Positions 8,888 through 15,913 are shown, numbered from the stretch's first letter. The stretch is 33,743 bases of DNA from Magnetospirillum aberrantis SpK (GCF_011022235.1 NZ_JAAIYP010000030.1:1-33743), one strand, 5' to 3'. Notes: generated by a model not told the origin, from the letters alone. Numbers and translations: made by a program.

Positions 8888-9247
8888 TCAGACCGCCGCC
8901 ATGTAGTTCTTGGCGAAGCTGTCCGTTTCCACATGCCACAGAATGGGCGTGCCCTTGACGATGAACCAGCTGTCGCCAACGCAGTAGGTCTGGCTTTCAC
9001 CGGTCGTTTCGTTGGTCAGGGTCACCTTGCCCGCCACCACGGTGGCGTGCTCGTTGAACGGATAGACCATGCGGAACTTGCCCTTGGTGCAGGCGAAATA
9101 GCCGCAACTTATGGGCGAATCCGGCGCGCCATGGACCATGGCGCCCGAGGCATTGCATTCGCCCTCCAGGATTTCCGAACCCAGATTGGCGACGGTGCCC
9201 CAGGGGTCGAGGGCCGCCGGGCAATTGCCTTGCTTGATGGGGAACAT
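8888..9247 (-). CDS. Small cupin-domain protein (EutQ / DUF861-like)
   Basis: This is a single-cupin protein of 119 residues. The ATG at 9247 was chosen because AGGAGA lies eight bases upstream; a longer frame reaching 9625 only overlaps the oxidase gene and is not protein-like. The cupin pattern is visible as GKFRMVYPFNEHATVVAGKV, followed by GDSWFIVKGTPILWHV and a C-terminal KNYMAAV, as in EutQ and ureidoglycine-aminohydrolase-type cupins. It follows the FAD oxidase by 26 bases and is surely co-transcribed with it. In polyamine loci of other bacteria cupins occur fused to a regulator or as separate proteins; whether this one is an enzyme or a ligand sensor cannot be told. Confidence 0.82.
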   Translation of the reverse strand: MFPIKQGNCPAALDPWGTVANLGSEILEGECNASGAMVHGAPDSPISCGYFACTKGKFRMVYPFNEHATVVAGKVTLTNETTGESQTYCVGDSWFIVKGTPILWHVETDSFAKNYMAAV

Positions 9248-9273
9248 GACGTTTTTCTCCTGTGGTGATGAAA

Positions 9274-10584
9274 TCAGCGACGGCCGGTGAAATAGCCCGA
9301 GAACTGGTGCCAGAACTTTCCCGCCGACATCAGCGGCGCCCGCAGGCGTTCCTTGCCCAGGATGCGGGCGTGCGGAATGGACTTGAGCAAGTCGAAGCGG
9401 CCGGACCCTTCGGCCATGCCCTCGGCCAGCACCTTGCAGACGATATGGCTGGGGGTGACGCCGAAACCCGCGTATCCCTGAACGTAGAACACGTTGTCCC
9501 GCCCCGGCAGCGAGCCGATTTGCGGAAAAAGGTTGGCGCCACAGCAAAGCGGACCGCCCCAGGCCAGTTCGATCTTCACGTCCTTGAGATAGGGAAATAT
9601 CTTCAGCATGTAGGCGCGGTTCCATGCCGCCAGATCATCGGGAACGTATTCCAGAACACGGGTGGCGGTGCCGAACAGCAGACGGTTTTCATTGGTGACG
9701 CGGAAATAGTCGATCACCGGGCGGATGTCGCTGTAGGCGCCGCGGATCGGACTGATGCGTGCGATCATTTCGTCCGACAGCGGCTCGGTGGCGATCTGGA
9801 ACGCGTAGGTATTGATGGTATGACGGTAAAGCGATGGCTCGAGTCCGTTCAGGAAGCCGTTGCAGGCCCACAGCAGCTTGGAGGCGCGCACGCTGCCGCG
9901 CGCCGTGCGCACGGTGACGCGGTCGCCATACTGAACATCGATGACCGGGCTGTTCTCGAAGATCCTGGCGCCATGGTCCGACAGAGCCTTGGCCTCGCCC
10001 AACAGCAGGTTCAGGGAATGAACGTGGCCGCCGCCCATGTGCAGCAATCCGCAACTGTAGGCGTCGGAGCCGATGATGGAGTGGGTTTCCGCCCCGGTGA
10101 CCATGCGGATGTCATCATTGGGCGAAATCGCCCGGAATTCCTTTTCCCATTCGCGCAGGGTCTTTTCCTGGCGGCGGTTGAAACCCATGTAGCCGTAGCC
10201 GTGGCGGAAGTCGGCGTTGATGCCGTATTTCTCGACGCGCCCCTTGATGATGCCCGCGCCCAGATTGGCGATTTCGAAGATGGTCTCGAGCCCTTTGGGA
10301 CCCACATGCTTGCGGACAAGTTCGATGTCGTGACCGATGCCTGCCATGACCTGGCCGCCATTGCGGCCGGTGCCGCCATAGCCCAGATAGCGACCTTCCA
10401 GCACCACGATGTTGGTGATGCCTCTCTCGGCCAGTTCCAGGGCCGTGTTGATGCCCGAGAACCCGCCGCCGATCACCACCACATCGGCGTCCAGGTCGGC
10501 TTCCAGGCGCGGGTAGCTCAGGTCGTACTTGCGGGTCGCCGTGTAGTAGTTCTTGGCGTCCAGCTTGTTCATGATCATGTTCAT
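9274..10584 (-). CDS. FAD-dependent amine oxidase, gamma-glutamylputrescine oxidase (PuuB)-like
   Basis: This is a cytoplasmic flavoprotein of the DAO family, 436 residues, close to the usual PuuB length. The dinucleotide-binding motif is GGGFSG (39-44), followed by LEGRYLGYGGTGRNGGQ, very like the E. coli PuuB segment. Other shared blocks are GGHVHSLNL and the C-terminal YVQGYAGFGVTPSH, which contacts FAD in this family. PuuB oxidises gamma-glutamylputrescine to the aldehyde. The partner ligase (PuuA), dehydrogenase and hydrolase are not in the window, so the true substrate may be another primary or secondary amine. The start at 10584 has GTGAGGTG at good spacing. It is the first gene of an operon with the cupin and has a candidate AraC-type operator about 100 bases upstream. 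Confidence 0.88.
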   Translation of the reverse strand: MNMIMNKLDAKNYYTATRKYDLSYPRLEADLDADVVVIGGGFSGINTALELAERGITNIVVLEGRYLGYGGTGRNGGQVMAGIGHDIELVRKHVGPKGLETIFEIANLGAGIIKGRVEKYGINADFRHGYGYMGFNRRQEKTLREWEKEFRAISPNDDIRMVTGAETHSIIGSDAYSCGLLHMGGGHVHSLNLLLGEAKALSDHGARIFENSPVIDVQYGDRVTVRTARGSVRASKLLWACNGFLNGLEPSLYRHTINTYAFQIATEPLSDEMIARISPIRGAYSDIRPVIDYFRVTNENRLLFGTATRVLEYVPDDLAAWNRAYMLKIFPYLKDVKIELAWGGPLCCGANLFPQIGSLPGRDNVFYVQGYAGFGVTPSHIVCKVLAEGMAEGSGRFDLLKSIPHARILGKERLRAPLMSAGKFWHQFSGYFTGRR

Positions 10585-10668
10585 CGCGGCACCTCACGCC
10601 TTGAAAAATCAGCCCGGCCAAAGCGGGCGTCGTTGCTGCATCCTGGCGTTTCCGTGAGGTGTCTGCGG

Positions 10669-10703
10669 GATATTTCACGCCAAAAACTTGATACTTTGCG
10701 CCG
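10669..10703. promoter_or_regulatory. Putative AraC-family operator, copy B (tandem half-sites before the oxidase)
   Basis: AAACTTGATACTTTGCGCCG (10684-10703) matches the motifs before the permease and the porin. Here it is preceded by a second half-site, GATATTTCACGCCA (10669-10682), which matches the half-site of the porin copy at 13 of 14 positions. The two GATA starts are 21 bases apart, two helical turns, a spacing usual for AraC-family direct repeats. The site lies 85-119 bases before the oxidase start. The binding protein is inferred, not shown. Confidence 0.6.
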
Positions 10704-10737
10704 AATTGATGCGTGCATAGGCATATCCCTAATGCGC

Positions 10738-10764
10738 AAAAAAAATGGGCGCCTCTCGGCGCCC
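10738..10764 (-). terminator. Rho-independent terminator after the porin gene
   Basis: On the minus strand GGGCGCC-gaga-GGCGCCC forms a perfect 7-bp stem with a 4-base loop and is followed by a run of eight T after one A. It lies 26 bases after the porin stop codon. It separates the porin transcript from the oxidase-cupin operon, which therefore needs its own promoter. Confidence 0.88.
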
Positions 10765-10789
10765 TGGTAGGAGGTAATGGCAGGGATGG

Positions 10790-12217
10790 TCAGAATTTGA
10801 CCATGGTGACCAACTCGAACACCTCCATGGCATCGTTGCCATAGGTGGTTTTGGCGCTGGTTCCCGGCATCAATCGCCCATAAACACCCGACACGGTCAG
10901 CCATGGGGTTGCGGCCCAATCCGCGTGTAAATCGATTTCCTGACCGAAATCCTTGGAAGCGCCGTTGCTGCTCTGGTCCAGGCTGAAGTCGTAATAGATA
11001 GCGCCCAGTTGTACGGTATCTGCCGGATTCACCGTCGCATGGACCATGTGCAGGTTTTCATTGCTGTTGAACAGCAGGTACTGGCCCGCCACCTCGCCAT
11101 GGAAATACGATCCCCAACCGCGCAACATGCCGTAACGCAAGGGATCGAATGCCTCGGATCGGTCGGCGGTGCCGCTGTCGTCGCCGCTGAAATGGGCATA
11201 GCGATAAGACAGGGTTGGTTTCCACGGTAAAACCGAGAAGGTGTACCCGACCTCGCCGTACCAGGCGTCGGTGTCCAATTTCCGCCCAGCGGCGTTGTTC
11301 TTTTGCAGCACGTATTCGCCCGACAGGAAAAGGTCGGGTGCCTGGGGTACTGGCGTGCCCTGGGCGCGGAAGTCGTAGACCTTCATGCCTTTCCGCAAGC
11401 TGGAGACGCCGTCGCTGCCGACTAGGCCGGAATAGCTGACATCATCGTCGGCGACGCGCAGGAACGCCGCGCCGATGGTCCCTATGCCGTTCTTTCTGGC
11501 TTCCAGATTGACGCCTTGGATGGACATGTTTCCGGTGTTCCGGTCGCTCTTGAGCCAGAACGCATCGGCATGCACGACGTCCCACTGGAAACGGGCGATG
11601 GCGGAGTTCGCCCATGCACTGCGGGCACCGAACCAATATGTTCCCTCTTTACCGACATCCGCATTGCCGTCAGCCAACAGGAAGCCATCACCCAACACGA
11701 AATCCTGGCGGCCGGCCGAAAGATCGACGGCGTCCTTCTGCGGCAGCAGGTCACCCGTTTTCCACCCCAAGGCCAACCGTTCCAGATCACCATGGGATGT
11801 CCCCCCATGGGTGAGTTGCGTCCCGGTTGCCGACACCGCGTCACCTTCGCCTTGAGTGGTGGTGCCGACCACCGCGACATTGCCGTAGAAGGTGCCCATG
11901 GATGTCGTGTTCACGTCGCCCGATAAGCCTGGCTTGATATAGGCTTCGAACCAGCGGGGATTCCCTTCTCTGCTGCCGTCCTTGAGCGACGTGACGCCAG
12001 CACCAAGCCGGGCATTGTTCACCGCAAAGACGCCTGCGCCGCCAGTGAAATCAAATTGCAGTCTGACCCCATCCTTGTCGTAAAGCGGGATTCCTGATTG
12101 AGGTGCCGCACCGGTATCCGGGGCATCCTCAGCCCATGCAGCGCTGGTGCCGCAAGAAGCCGTGAAAACAAACATCGAAAAAATTAAGCGGTTCACTGTA
12201 GCTGTTTTAAAAGGCAT
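10790..12217 (-). CDS. Outer-membrane porin-like beta-barrel protein
   Basis: This predicted outer-membrane channel has 475 residues. It has an N-terminal signal sequence ending near SAAWAE, then alternating hydrophobic strands rich in Gly, Tyr and Trp. It ends in Phe (LVTMVKF), the usual barrel-insertion signal. Segments such as GRQDFVLGDGFLLADGNADV and LSYRYAHFSGDD resemble porins of the alginate-export (AlgE-like) superfamily, but I cannot name a closer family. The start has GGAG nine bases upstream. It has its own terminator downstream and a copy of the shared AraC-type motif 84-103 bases upstream, so it probably provides outer-membrane entry for the substrate of the permease and oxidase. 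Confidence 0.8.
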   Translation of the reverse strand: MPFKTATVNRLIFSMFVFTASCGTSAAWAEDAPDTGAAPQSGIPLYDKDGVRLQFDFTGGAGVFAVNNARLGAGVTSLKDGSREGNPRWFEAYIKPGLSGDVNTTSMGTFYGNVAVVGTTTQGEGDAVSATGTQLTHGGTSHGDLERLALGWKTGDLLPQKDAVDLSAGRQDFVLGDGFLLADGNADVGKEGTYWFGARSAWANSAIARFQWDVVHADAFWLKSDRNTGNMSIQGVNLEARKNGIGTIGAAFLRVADDDVSYSGLVGSDGVSSLRKGMKVYDFRAQGTPVPQAPDLFLSGEYVLQKNNAAGRKLDTDAWYGEVGYTFSVLPWKPTLSYRYAHFSGDDSGTADRSEAFDPLRYGMLRGWGSYFHGEVAGQYLLFNSNENLHMVHATVNPADTVQLGAIYYDFSLDQSSNGASKDFGQEIDLHADWAATPWLTVSGVYGRLMPGTSAKTTYGNDAMEVFELVTMVKF

Positions 12218-12300
12218 GGCGGAGCTCCGAGGTGAGATACGCGACAGCCTGTTTTGAAAATAGGTCTGTCATGCGTAACCCTGCGAAATCCTCCACCGTC

Positions 12301-12320
12301 AAACTTGATATTTCATGCCA
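12301..12320. promoter_or_regulatory. Putative AraC-family operator, copy C (before the porin)
   Basis: AAACTTGATATTTCATGCCA lies 84-103 bases before the porin start, in the same relative orientation as the copies before the oxidase and permease. It overlaps a perfect dyad, ATTTCAT-GCC-ATGAAAT (12310-12326), which the other copies lack. On the minus strand a TTGACG overlaps the edge of the motif and could be a -35 element, which would fit activation by a bound AraC protein. Confidence 0.6.
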
Positions 12321-12375
12321 TGAAATTGGCTTTTTCCATCGCGTGGCGCATTTTTGAGACACAATTGCCGCATGC

Positions 12376-12930
12376 CTATAAATTGGGCTTCGTCGCCTTG
12401 CCCATGATCGCCGCCCCGATGGTATCGGACACCCGCCCGGCGGCCAGCTTGACCGGGTCGTTGGCGAGGTGGGCATAGCGGGCGGTGGTCTGCACCTGGG
12501 TGTGGCCGAGCAGCTTGCCGATCATCGGCAGTCCCTCGCCGAGGGCGAGGGCGCCGCTGGCATAGGAATGGCGCAGATCGTGGATGCGCACATCGGGCAA
12601 ATTGGCCTTGTTGCGGATGTGCCGCCAGGGATGCTGTAGGTCGGTGAGGCGGCTGCCGGGCTTGCGGCCAGTGATGACATGGGGGTTGTCGTCGAGCCTG
12701 GCGATGCCCTTGAGGACATCGGCGGCGGTCTTGCCGAAATGCACGACCTTGGCACCGGTTTTGGAATCGGGCAGGCGCAGTTTATGTCGGGCCAAATCCA
12801 CATGCTCCCATTTCAGCGTCATGATCTCGCTCAACCGGCAGCCGGTGAGCATCAGCAGGCGGATGGCGGCGACGGCCGATTCGGTTTCCGAGCCGTCCTG
12901 CTCGACGGCGCGCAGGGCCTTGCCCAGTTC
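12376..12930 (-). pseudogene. Tyrosine integrase remnant, C-terminal catalytic part only
   Basis: The catalytic domain of a phage or island-type site-specific integrase is recognisable: TGCRLSEI (first catalytic Arg), HDLRHSYAS (His-x-x-Arg), LGHTQVQTTARYAHL (Gly-His box and the Tyr nucleophile) and a normal C-terminus. The frame extends upstream as ELGKALRAVEQDG and VAAIRLLMLTGCR, in family register, but stops at a TAG at 12939, where IS630-type sequence begins on the other strand. The DNA-binding N-terminal half is missing. A shorter protein from the ATG at 12852 could still be made but would lack arm and core-binding domains. It probably marks an old island end. Confidence 0.85.
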
Positions 12931-13026
12931 AGCGCTCTATGGGACGCCGTCGGCAGCATCTGCGATCTCTACACACCCGAGGAATGCCAGAACTATCTCA
13001 GGCACGCCGGATATGTTTCAGATTAA
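12931..13026 (+). pseudogene. IS630-family transposase remnant, C-terminal tail
   Basis: The plus strand encodes ALWDAVGSICDLYTPEEC followed by QNYLRHAGYVSD and a stop. This is the characteristic tail of IS630-type transposases (family pattern LW..IG...D.FTP.EC.NYFRHAGY). The rest of the transposase is absent and replaced by integrase sequence in the opposite orientation. The right IS end should lie within the next few dozen bases, but I cannot fix it. Confidence 0.75.
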
Positions 13027-13072
13027 AGGCGCGACGCTCTAAAGGCTTTGGATGTTCTGGCGTGAAATCGCA

Positions 13073-13117
13073 CAACCAATAATGCTCACAAACTTCGCAA
13101 TTATCGGTTGCTATTTT
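13073..13117 (+). terminator. A/T-rich hairpin with a T-run
   Basis: CAACCAATAAT and ATTATCGGTTG pair at 10 of 11 positions around a 16-base loop, followed closely by TATTTTT. It fits a weak intrinsic terminator or leader hairpin just upstream of the acyltransferase gene. The acyltransferase promoter must lie in or just after it. Confidence 0.4.
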
Positions 13118-13164
13118 TCGCGGCACATCATTTTTTAGCGCATGCTTTTGGGGAGATATGCGTT

Positions 13165-13782
13165 ATGGGCGGAGTGAACAATGGCCGCAAGACGGCGAAG
13201 AATGGTGCCGGCAAGGGGCAAATGCCGGATGCGGAGACGTTGAAGACGCTGGCGCCGCGGATCGCCAAGGTGCGGTCTCAGGTGCGCGAAAGCTTCGCCA
13301 AGGTGGTGATGGCGATGATGATGTTGCCGCGCTATCGCAACCAGACCCTGGCCGACCTGCAACATCTGGTGCTGGAGCCGCTGATCCGCGACCGCGTCGC
13401 CATGGCCTATGCCGGCACGCCCGACAGCCCGGAACTGGCCGACATGGCCGGCCTGGCCCTGTGGGCCAGCGTGTCCGAGGAAGTGGATTCCAAGATCCGC
13501 GAACAGATCCGCGCCGGCACCTTCCCGCTGCGGCTGAAGCCCGAGGACTGGAATTCGGGGAACATCAACTGGCTGCTGGACGTCATCGCCCCCGACGCCA
13601 AGACCACCACCTCGGTATTGGCGAATTTCAAGCAGGTGGTCAAGGATGGCAGCCTGCGCCTGCATCCCCTCATCACCAAGCTGTTGGACGAGGAAACGCT
13701 GAAGAAGATGGGGGCGGAGAGGATGGGGACGGCGGAGAAGGAAGCAGCGCACTCTTCGTCCGAGAATTCCGGGAATATGTAG
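13165..13782 (+). CDS. HlyC-like toxin-activating lysine acyltransferase family protein
   Basis: Members of this family move a fatty acyl chain from acyl carrier protein to lysines of RTX protoxins in the cytoplasm. The 205-residue protein starts at an ATG preceded by GGGGAG. Residues 98-140 (ALWASVSEEVDSKI, then LKPEDWNSGNINWLLDVIAP) align closely with the HlyC block SWANLSLENEIKYL through AEDWTSGDRKWFIDWIAP. The N-terminal block LPRYRNQTLADLQHLVLEPL (54-73) sits where HlyC has SPLHRNW; the catalytic His of HlyC is replaced by Tyr57 and its Ser by Leu54. No intact RTX toxin gene lies in the window, but a truncated lipase follows. Family placement is good; activity is uncertain. Confidence 0.8.
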   Translation: MGGVNNGRKTAKNGAGKGQMPDAETLKTLAPRIAKVRSQVRESFAKVVMAMMMLPRYRNQTLADLQHLVLEPLIRDRVAMAYAGTPDSPELADMAGLALWASVSEEVDSKIREQIRAGTFPLRLKPEDWNSGNINWLLDVIAPDAKTTTSVLANFKQVVKDGSLRLHPLITKLLDEETLKKMGAERMGTAEKEAAHSSSENSGNM

Positions 13783-13816
13783 GACGGTCCTTCGCGTCGG
13801 CGGAAAGGTTGGTCCC

Positions 13817-14488
13817 ATGAACTGGCACAGGGCGCTCGCTCTTTTCGGTCTGCTGGTGTTGGCCGTCGGCCTTTCCGGCTGCGGGGAAAGCTGGTCGTGG
13901 AAGCAGAAGATCACCGTCGAGGTGGAGACGCCCGAGGGCGTGAAACGCGCGTCGAGCGTGATCCGCTATGGCCTGGAGCATACCGAGGGCTGGTACGTTC
14001 CGCCGGAGGCGCGGGGGGCAGCACATTACTACTCGGGCGAGGCGGTGGTGCTGGAGGTGTCTCCCGGCCGCTATCTGTTCGCCCTGTTGAAAGGCACGCC
14101 CAGTCCCTTCCCGATCTTCTTTCCCGGCGAAGCGCCGGTGAAGATCGCCAGCCGGTTCGAGAGTCTGCGCGCGGCGCGGACGGTGCCGCCGAAGCTCTAT
14201 CCCCTGCTGGTGACCTTCGGCGACGTGACCGACCCGACAAGCGTGCAGCGGGTCGATCCCGCCGACCTCGCCGCCACCTTCGGCCCTGGTGTCAGGCTTA
14301 AAGCCATCACCCTGGAAATCACCGACGAACCGGTGACCGAGGGGAAGGTGGAGAGCGTGCTGAGCCGTAGTTTATTCCAGCGCTGGGCCTCAATCAATCG
14401 CCAAGCGTTGGAACGTAATGGGATAAAAGATCCCTATTTTAGAACATTCGCTTCAAATGTTTCCAGAGATCAATTTGTGAATAGGTGA
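13817..14488 (+). CDS. Lipoprotein of unknown function, copy 1
   Basis: This is a predicted lipid-anchored envelope protein of 223 residues. It has a signal peptide with the lipobox LSGC and the acylated Cys at residue 22, directly after a hydrophobic core (LLVLAVG). The mature part is beta-rich with no family I recognise. It lies 34 bases after the acyltransferase and 3 bases before the lipase fragment, so the three form an operon. The first 190 residues are nearly identical to a second gene at 14944-15612, while the last 35 differ and are coded by more A/T-rich DNA. The position beside a lipase suggests a periplasmic immunity or chaperone role, as in lipase effector-immunity pairs; that is inference. 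Confidence 0.82.
   Translation: MNWHRALALFGLLVLAVGLSGCGESWSWKQKITVEVETPEGVKRASSVIRYGLEHTEGWYVPPEARGAAHYYSGEAVVLEVSPGRYLFALLKGTPSPFPIFFPGEAPVKIASRFESLRAARTVPPKLYPLLVTFGDVTDPTSVQRVDPADLAATFGPGVRLKAITLEITDEPVTEGKVESVLSRSLFQRWASINRQALERNGIKDPYFRTFASNVSRDQFVNR
13860..13964 (+). repeat. 105-bp perfect direct repeat, first copy
   Basis: This stretch, from the lipoprotein signal peptide into the mature region, is identical base for base with 14987-15091. A second perfect block of 70 bases (14229-14298 against 15356-15425) lies further along the two genes. The identity shows recent duplication or gene conversion. Confidence 0.9.
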
Positions 14489-14491
14489 GCC

Positions 14492-14947
14492 ATGCCTGTA
14501 AGCAAAGACCTTTTTTTATCCATCCTTTCGATGGATGCTTATAATCGGGATTACGGGGCAGGCATTGATGGCTTGGGAGGGGAAGGCGCCCAAATCGGGA
14601 CGGCGACACTCCTAAAAGACTCAGGTATTCTCGTTGATGAGAACGGCATACGGCGGGATAAATCCTCCGGTTTCTACGCCATCGCCTATGACACCGCGTA
14701 TGGGATGGTCATTTCCTATCGCGGCACCGACCGCCTTTTTGACCTGATCCCATGGAGCGATAAACCCGGCGGCGATGTCTGGAACTCCTATGGACAGGGG
14801 GTGGGCAACTCGCTGACGAACGCTGCTCATCTGGCTGCCGATTTCTATCAGGCGGTGACCGGCACATCCGAGACTGATCCGAAGGCCGGGGCGGCAATCC
14901 TTACCGGTCATTCCATGGGCGGTGGGCTGGCGAGGCTGGCGGCATGA
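14492..14947 (+). pseudogene. Class 3 lipase family protein, truncated after the catalytic serine
   Basis: The 151-residue frame starts SKDLFLSILSMDAYNRDYG, as the N-termini of RTX-type secreted lipases do. It continues with YGMVISYRGTD (the RGT oxyanion region of class 3 lipases) and LTGHSMGGGLARLAA, the nucleophile elbow with Ser141. The reading then stops at a TGA that overlaps the ATG of the second lipoprotein. The Asp and His of the catalytic triad and everything beyond are gone, so it cannot be a working lipase. The start has AGGTGA close by. I infer that the original gene was longer, possibly with C-terminal calcium-binding repeats, and lost its 3' part when the lipoprotein copy was joined to it. 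Confidence 0.75.
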
Positions 14948-15612
14948 AGCTGTTCCCGATCCTTCGCGTCCTGTCCCTGCTGGTGCTGGCCGTCGGCCTT
15001 TCCGGCTGCGGGGAAAGCTGGTCGTGGAAGCAGAAGATCACCGTCGAGGTGGAGACGCCCGAGGGCGTGAAACGCGCGTCGAGCGTGATCCATCATCGCC
15101 TGGACCATTACGATGGCTGGTGGGTTTTCCCGGAGGCGCGGAGGGCATCGAGCCATTACACGGGCGAGGCGGTGGTGCTGGAGGTGTCTCCTGGCCGCTA
15201 TCTGTTCGCGTTGCTGAACGGCACGCCCGATGTCTTCCCGATCTTCTTTCCCGGCGAGGCGCCGGTGAAGATCGCCGACCGGTTCGCGACCCTGCGCGCG
15301 GCGCGGACGGTGCCGCCCAAGCTGTATCCCCTGCTGGTGACCTTCGGCGACTTGGCCGACCCGACAAGCGTGCAGCGGGTCGATCCCGCCGACCTCGCCG
15401 CCACCTTCGGCCCTGGTGTCAGGCTCAAATCCATCACCTTGGAAATCACCGACGAACCGGTGACGGAAGGAAGGGTGGAGAAGGTGTTGGGGTGGTTGGA
15501 TGACGTTTGGCCCAATCAACTTGATGGACAGAAATACGAGACGATCAAGGCTGAAAATCGTTTTGCGAACTCCCTTTCGACCGGCAACTTTTCCACTGAG
15601 GTTAAGCAATGA
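14944..15612 (+). CDS. Lipoprotein of unknown function, copy 2
   Basis: This 222-residue paralogue of the gene at 13817-14488 has the same lipobox (LSGC, Cys22). The mature region is almost the same to about residue 180. It has a different, Asn/Lys-richer C-terminal tail. Its ATG overlaps the stop of the truncated lipase (ATGA), and the only ribosome site is a GAGG inside lipase coding sequence. Differences cluster around residues 50-65 (HHRLDHYDGWWVFPEARRAS against RYGLEHTEGWYVPPEARGAA), as might occur if the two copies recognise different partners. Function is unknown. Confidence 0.82.
   Translation: MKLFPILRVLSLLVLAVGLSGCGESWSWKQKITVEVETPEGVKRASSVIHHRLDHYDGWWVFPEARRASSHYTGEAVVLEVSPGRYLFALLNGTPDVFPIFFPGEAPVKIADRFATLRAARTVPPKLYPLLVTFGDLADPTSVQRVDPADLAATFGPGVRLKSITLEITDEPVTEGRVEKVLGWLDDVWPNQLDGQKYETIKAENRFANSLSTGNFSTEVKQ
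14987..15091 (+). repeat. 105-bp perfect direct repeat, second copy
   Basis: Identical to 13860-13964. The two copies lie 1127 bases apart in the same orientation and bracket the lipase fragment, so recombination between them would delete the fragment and fuse the two lipoprotein genes. Confidence 0.9.
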
Positions 15613-15817
15613 CAACGGCAACCTCCAAGGATCGGCGTCTGCGCTCTTTTCCAGCAGCCCGCGAAGGCTCATCATCTCATTGGTCATCGTTTTGATCCTT
15701 GGTTCGGTTGAAGGTCGCAACCAAACCCTACCGAAGATCGACGATGACCACCCGCGACACGCGCGGGCAAGCCTGGGGATGATGCTGCTACACCACTCGA
15801 TGGGACGTGACCCGCGG
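15613..15817. other. Gene-free debris after lipoprotein copy 2
   Basis: No convincing gene or RNA is visible here. A plus-strand frame crosses it and ends in transposase-like sequence, but its first part resembles no family I know. It is probably leftover sequence from the rearrangements on either side. Confidence 0.4.
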
Positions 15818-15913
15818 ACGGCACTGGCCTTCCTACGACTTGCTATGATCCGCCTCATGCTGCGCAGAATCGCAAGGTCCAGAAAATCATAGGGAACTTT
15901 GCGGACGGACTCT
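15818..15913 (+). mobile_element. IS5-type transposase tail with probable terminal inverted repeat
   Basis: The frame TALAFLRLAMIRLMLRRIAR followed by SRKS and a stop resembles the C-terminus of IS5-family transposases (pattern A..FI.LA.IRLM.RR.AR). About 20 bases later a segment reading GAGTCCGTCCGCAAAGTTCC on the minus strand looks like an IS5-type terminal repeat and ends near 15913. Exactly there the HNH gene on the minus strand loses its family sequence. The left end and most of the element are missing. The family call is from memory of the tail pattern and should be tested. Confidence 0.5.

Noticed and set aside
9248-9625. N-terminal extension of the cupin frame to 245 residues
   Set aside because: The extension is antisense-like, overlaps the oxidase gene on the same strand in another frame, and the ATG at 9247 has a clear ribosome site.
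9262-10770. Plus-strand open frame of 502 codons
   Set aside because: It is opposite the FAD oxidase gene, which shows all family motifs; the plus-strand product has no recognisable fold.
15500-15892. Single 130-residue gene on the plus strand
   Set aside because: Its first part overlaps lipoprotein copy 2 in another frame and only the last 24 residues look like a real protein, the transposase tail.
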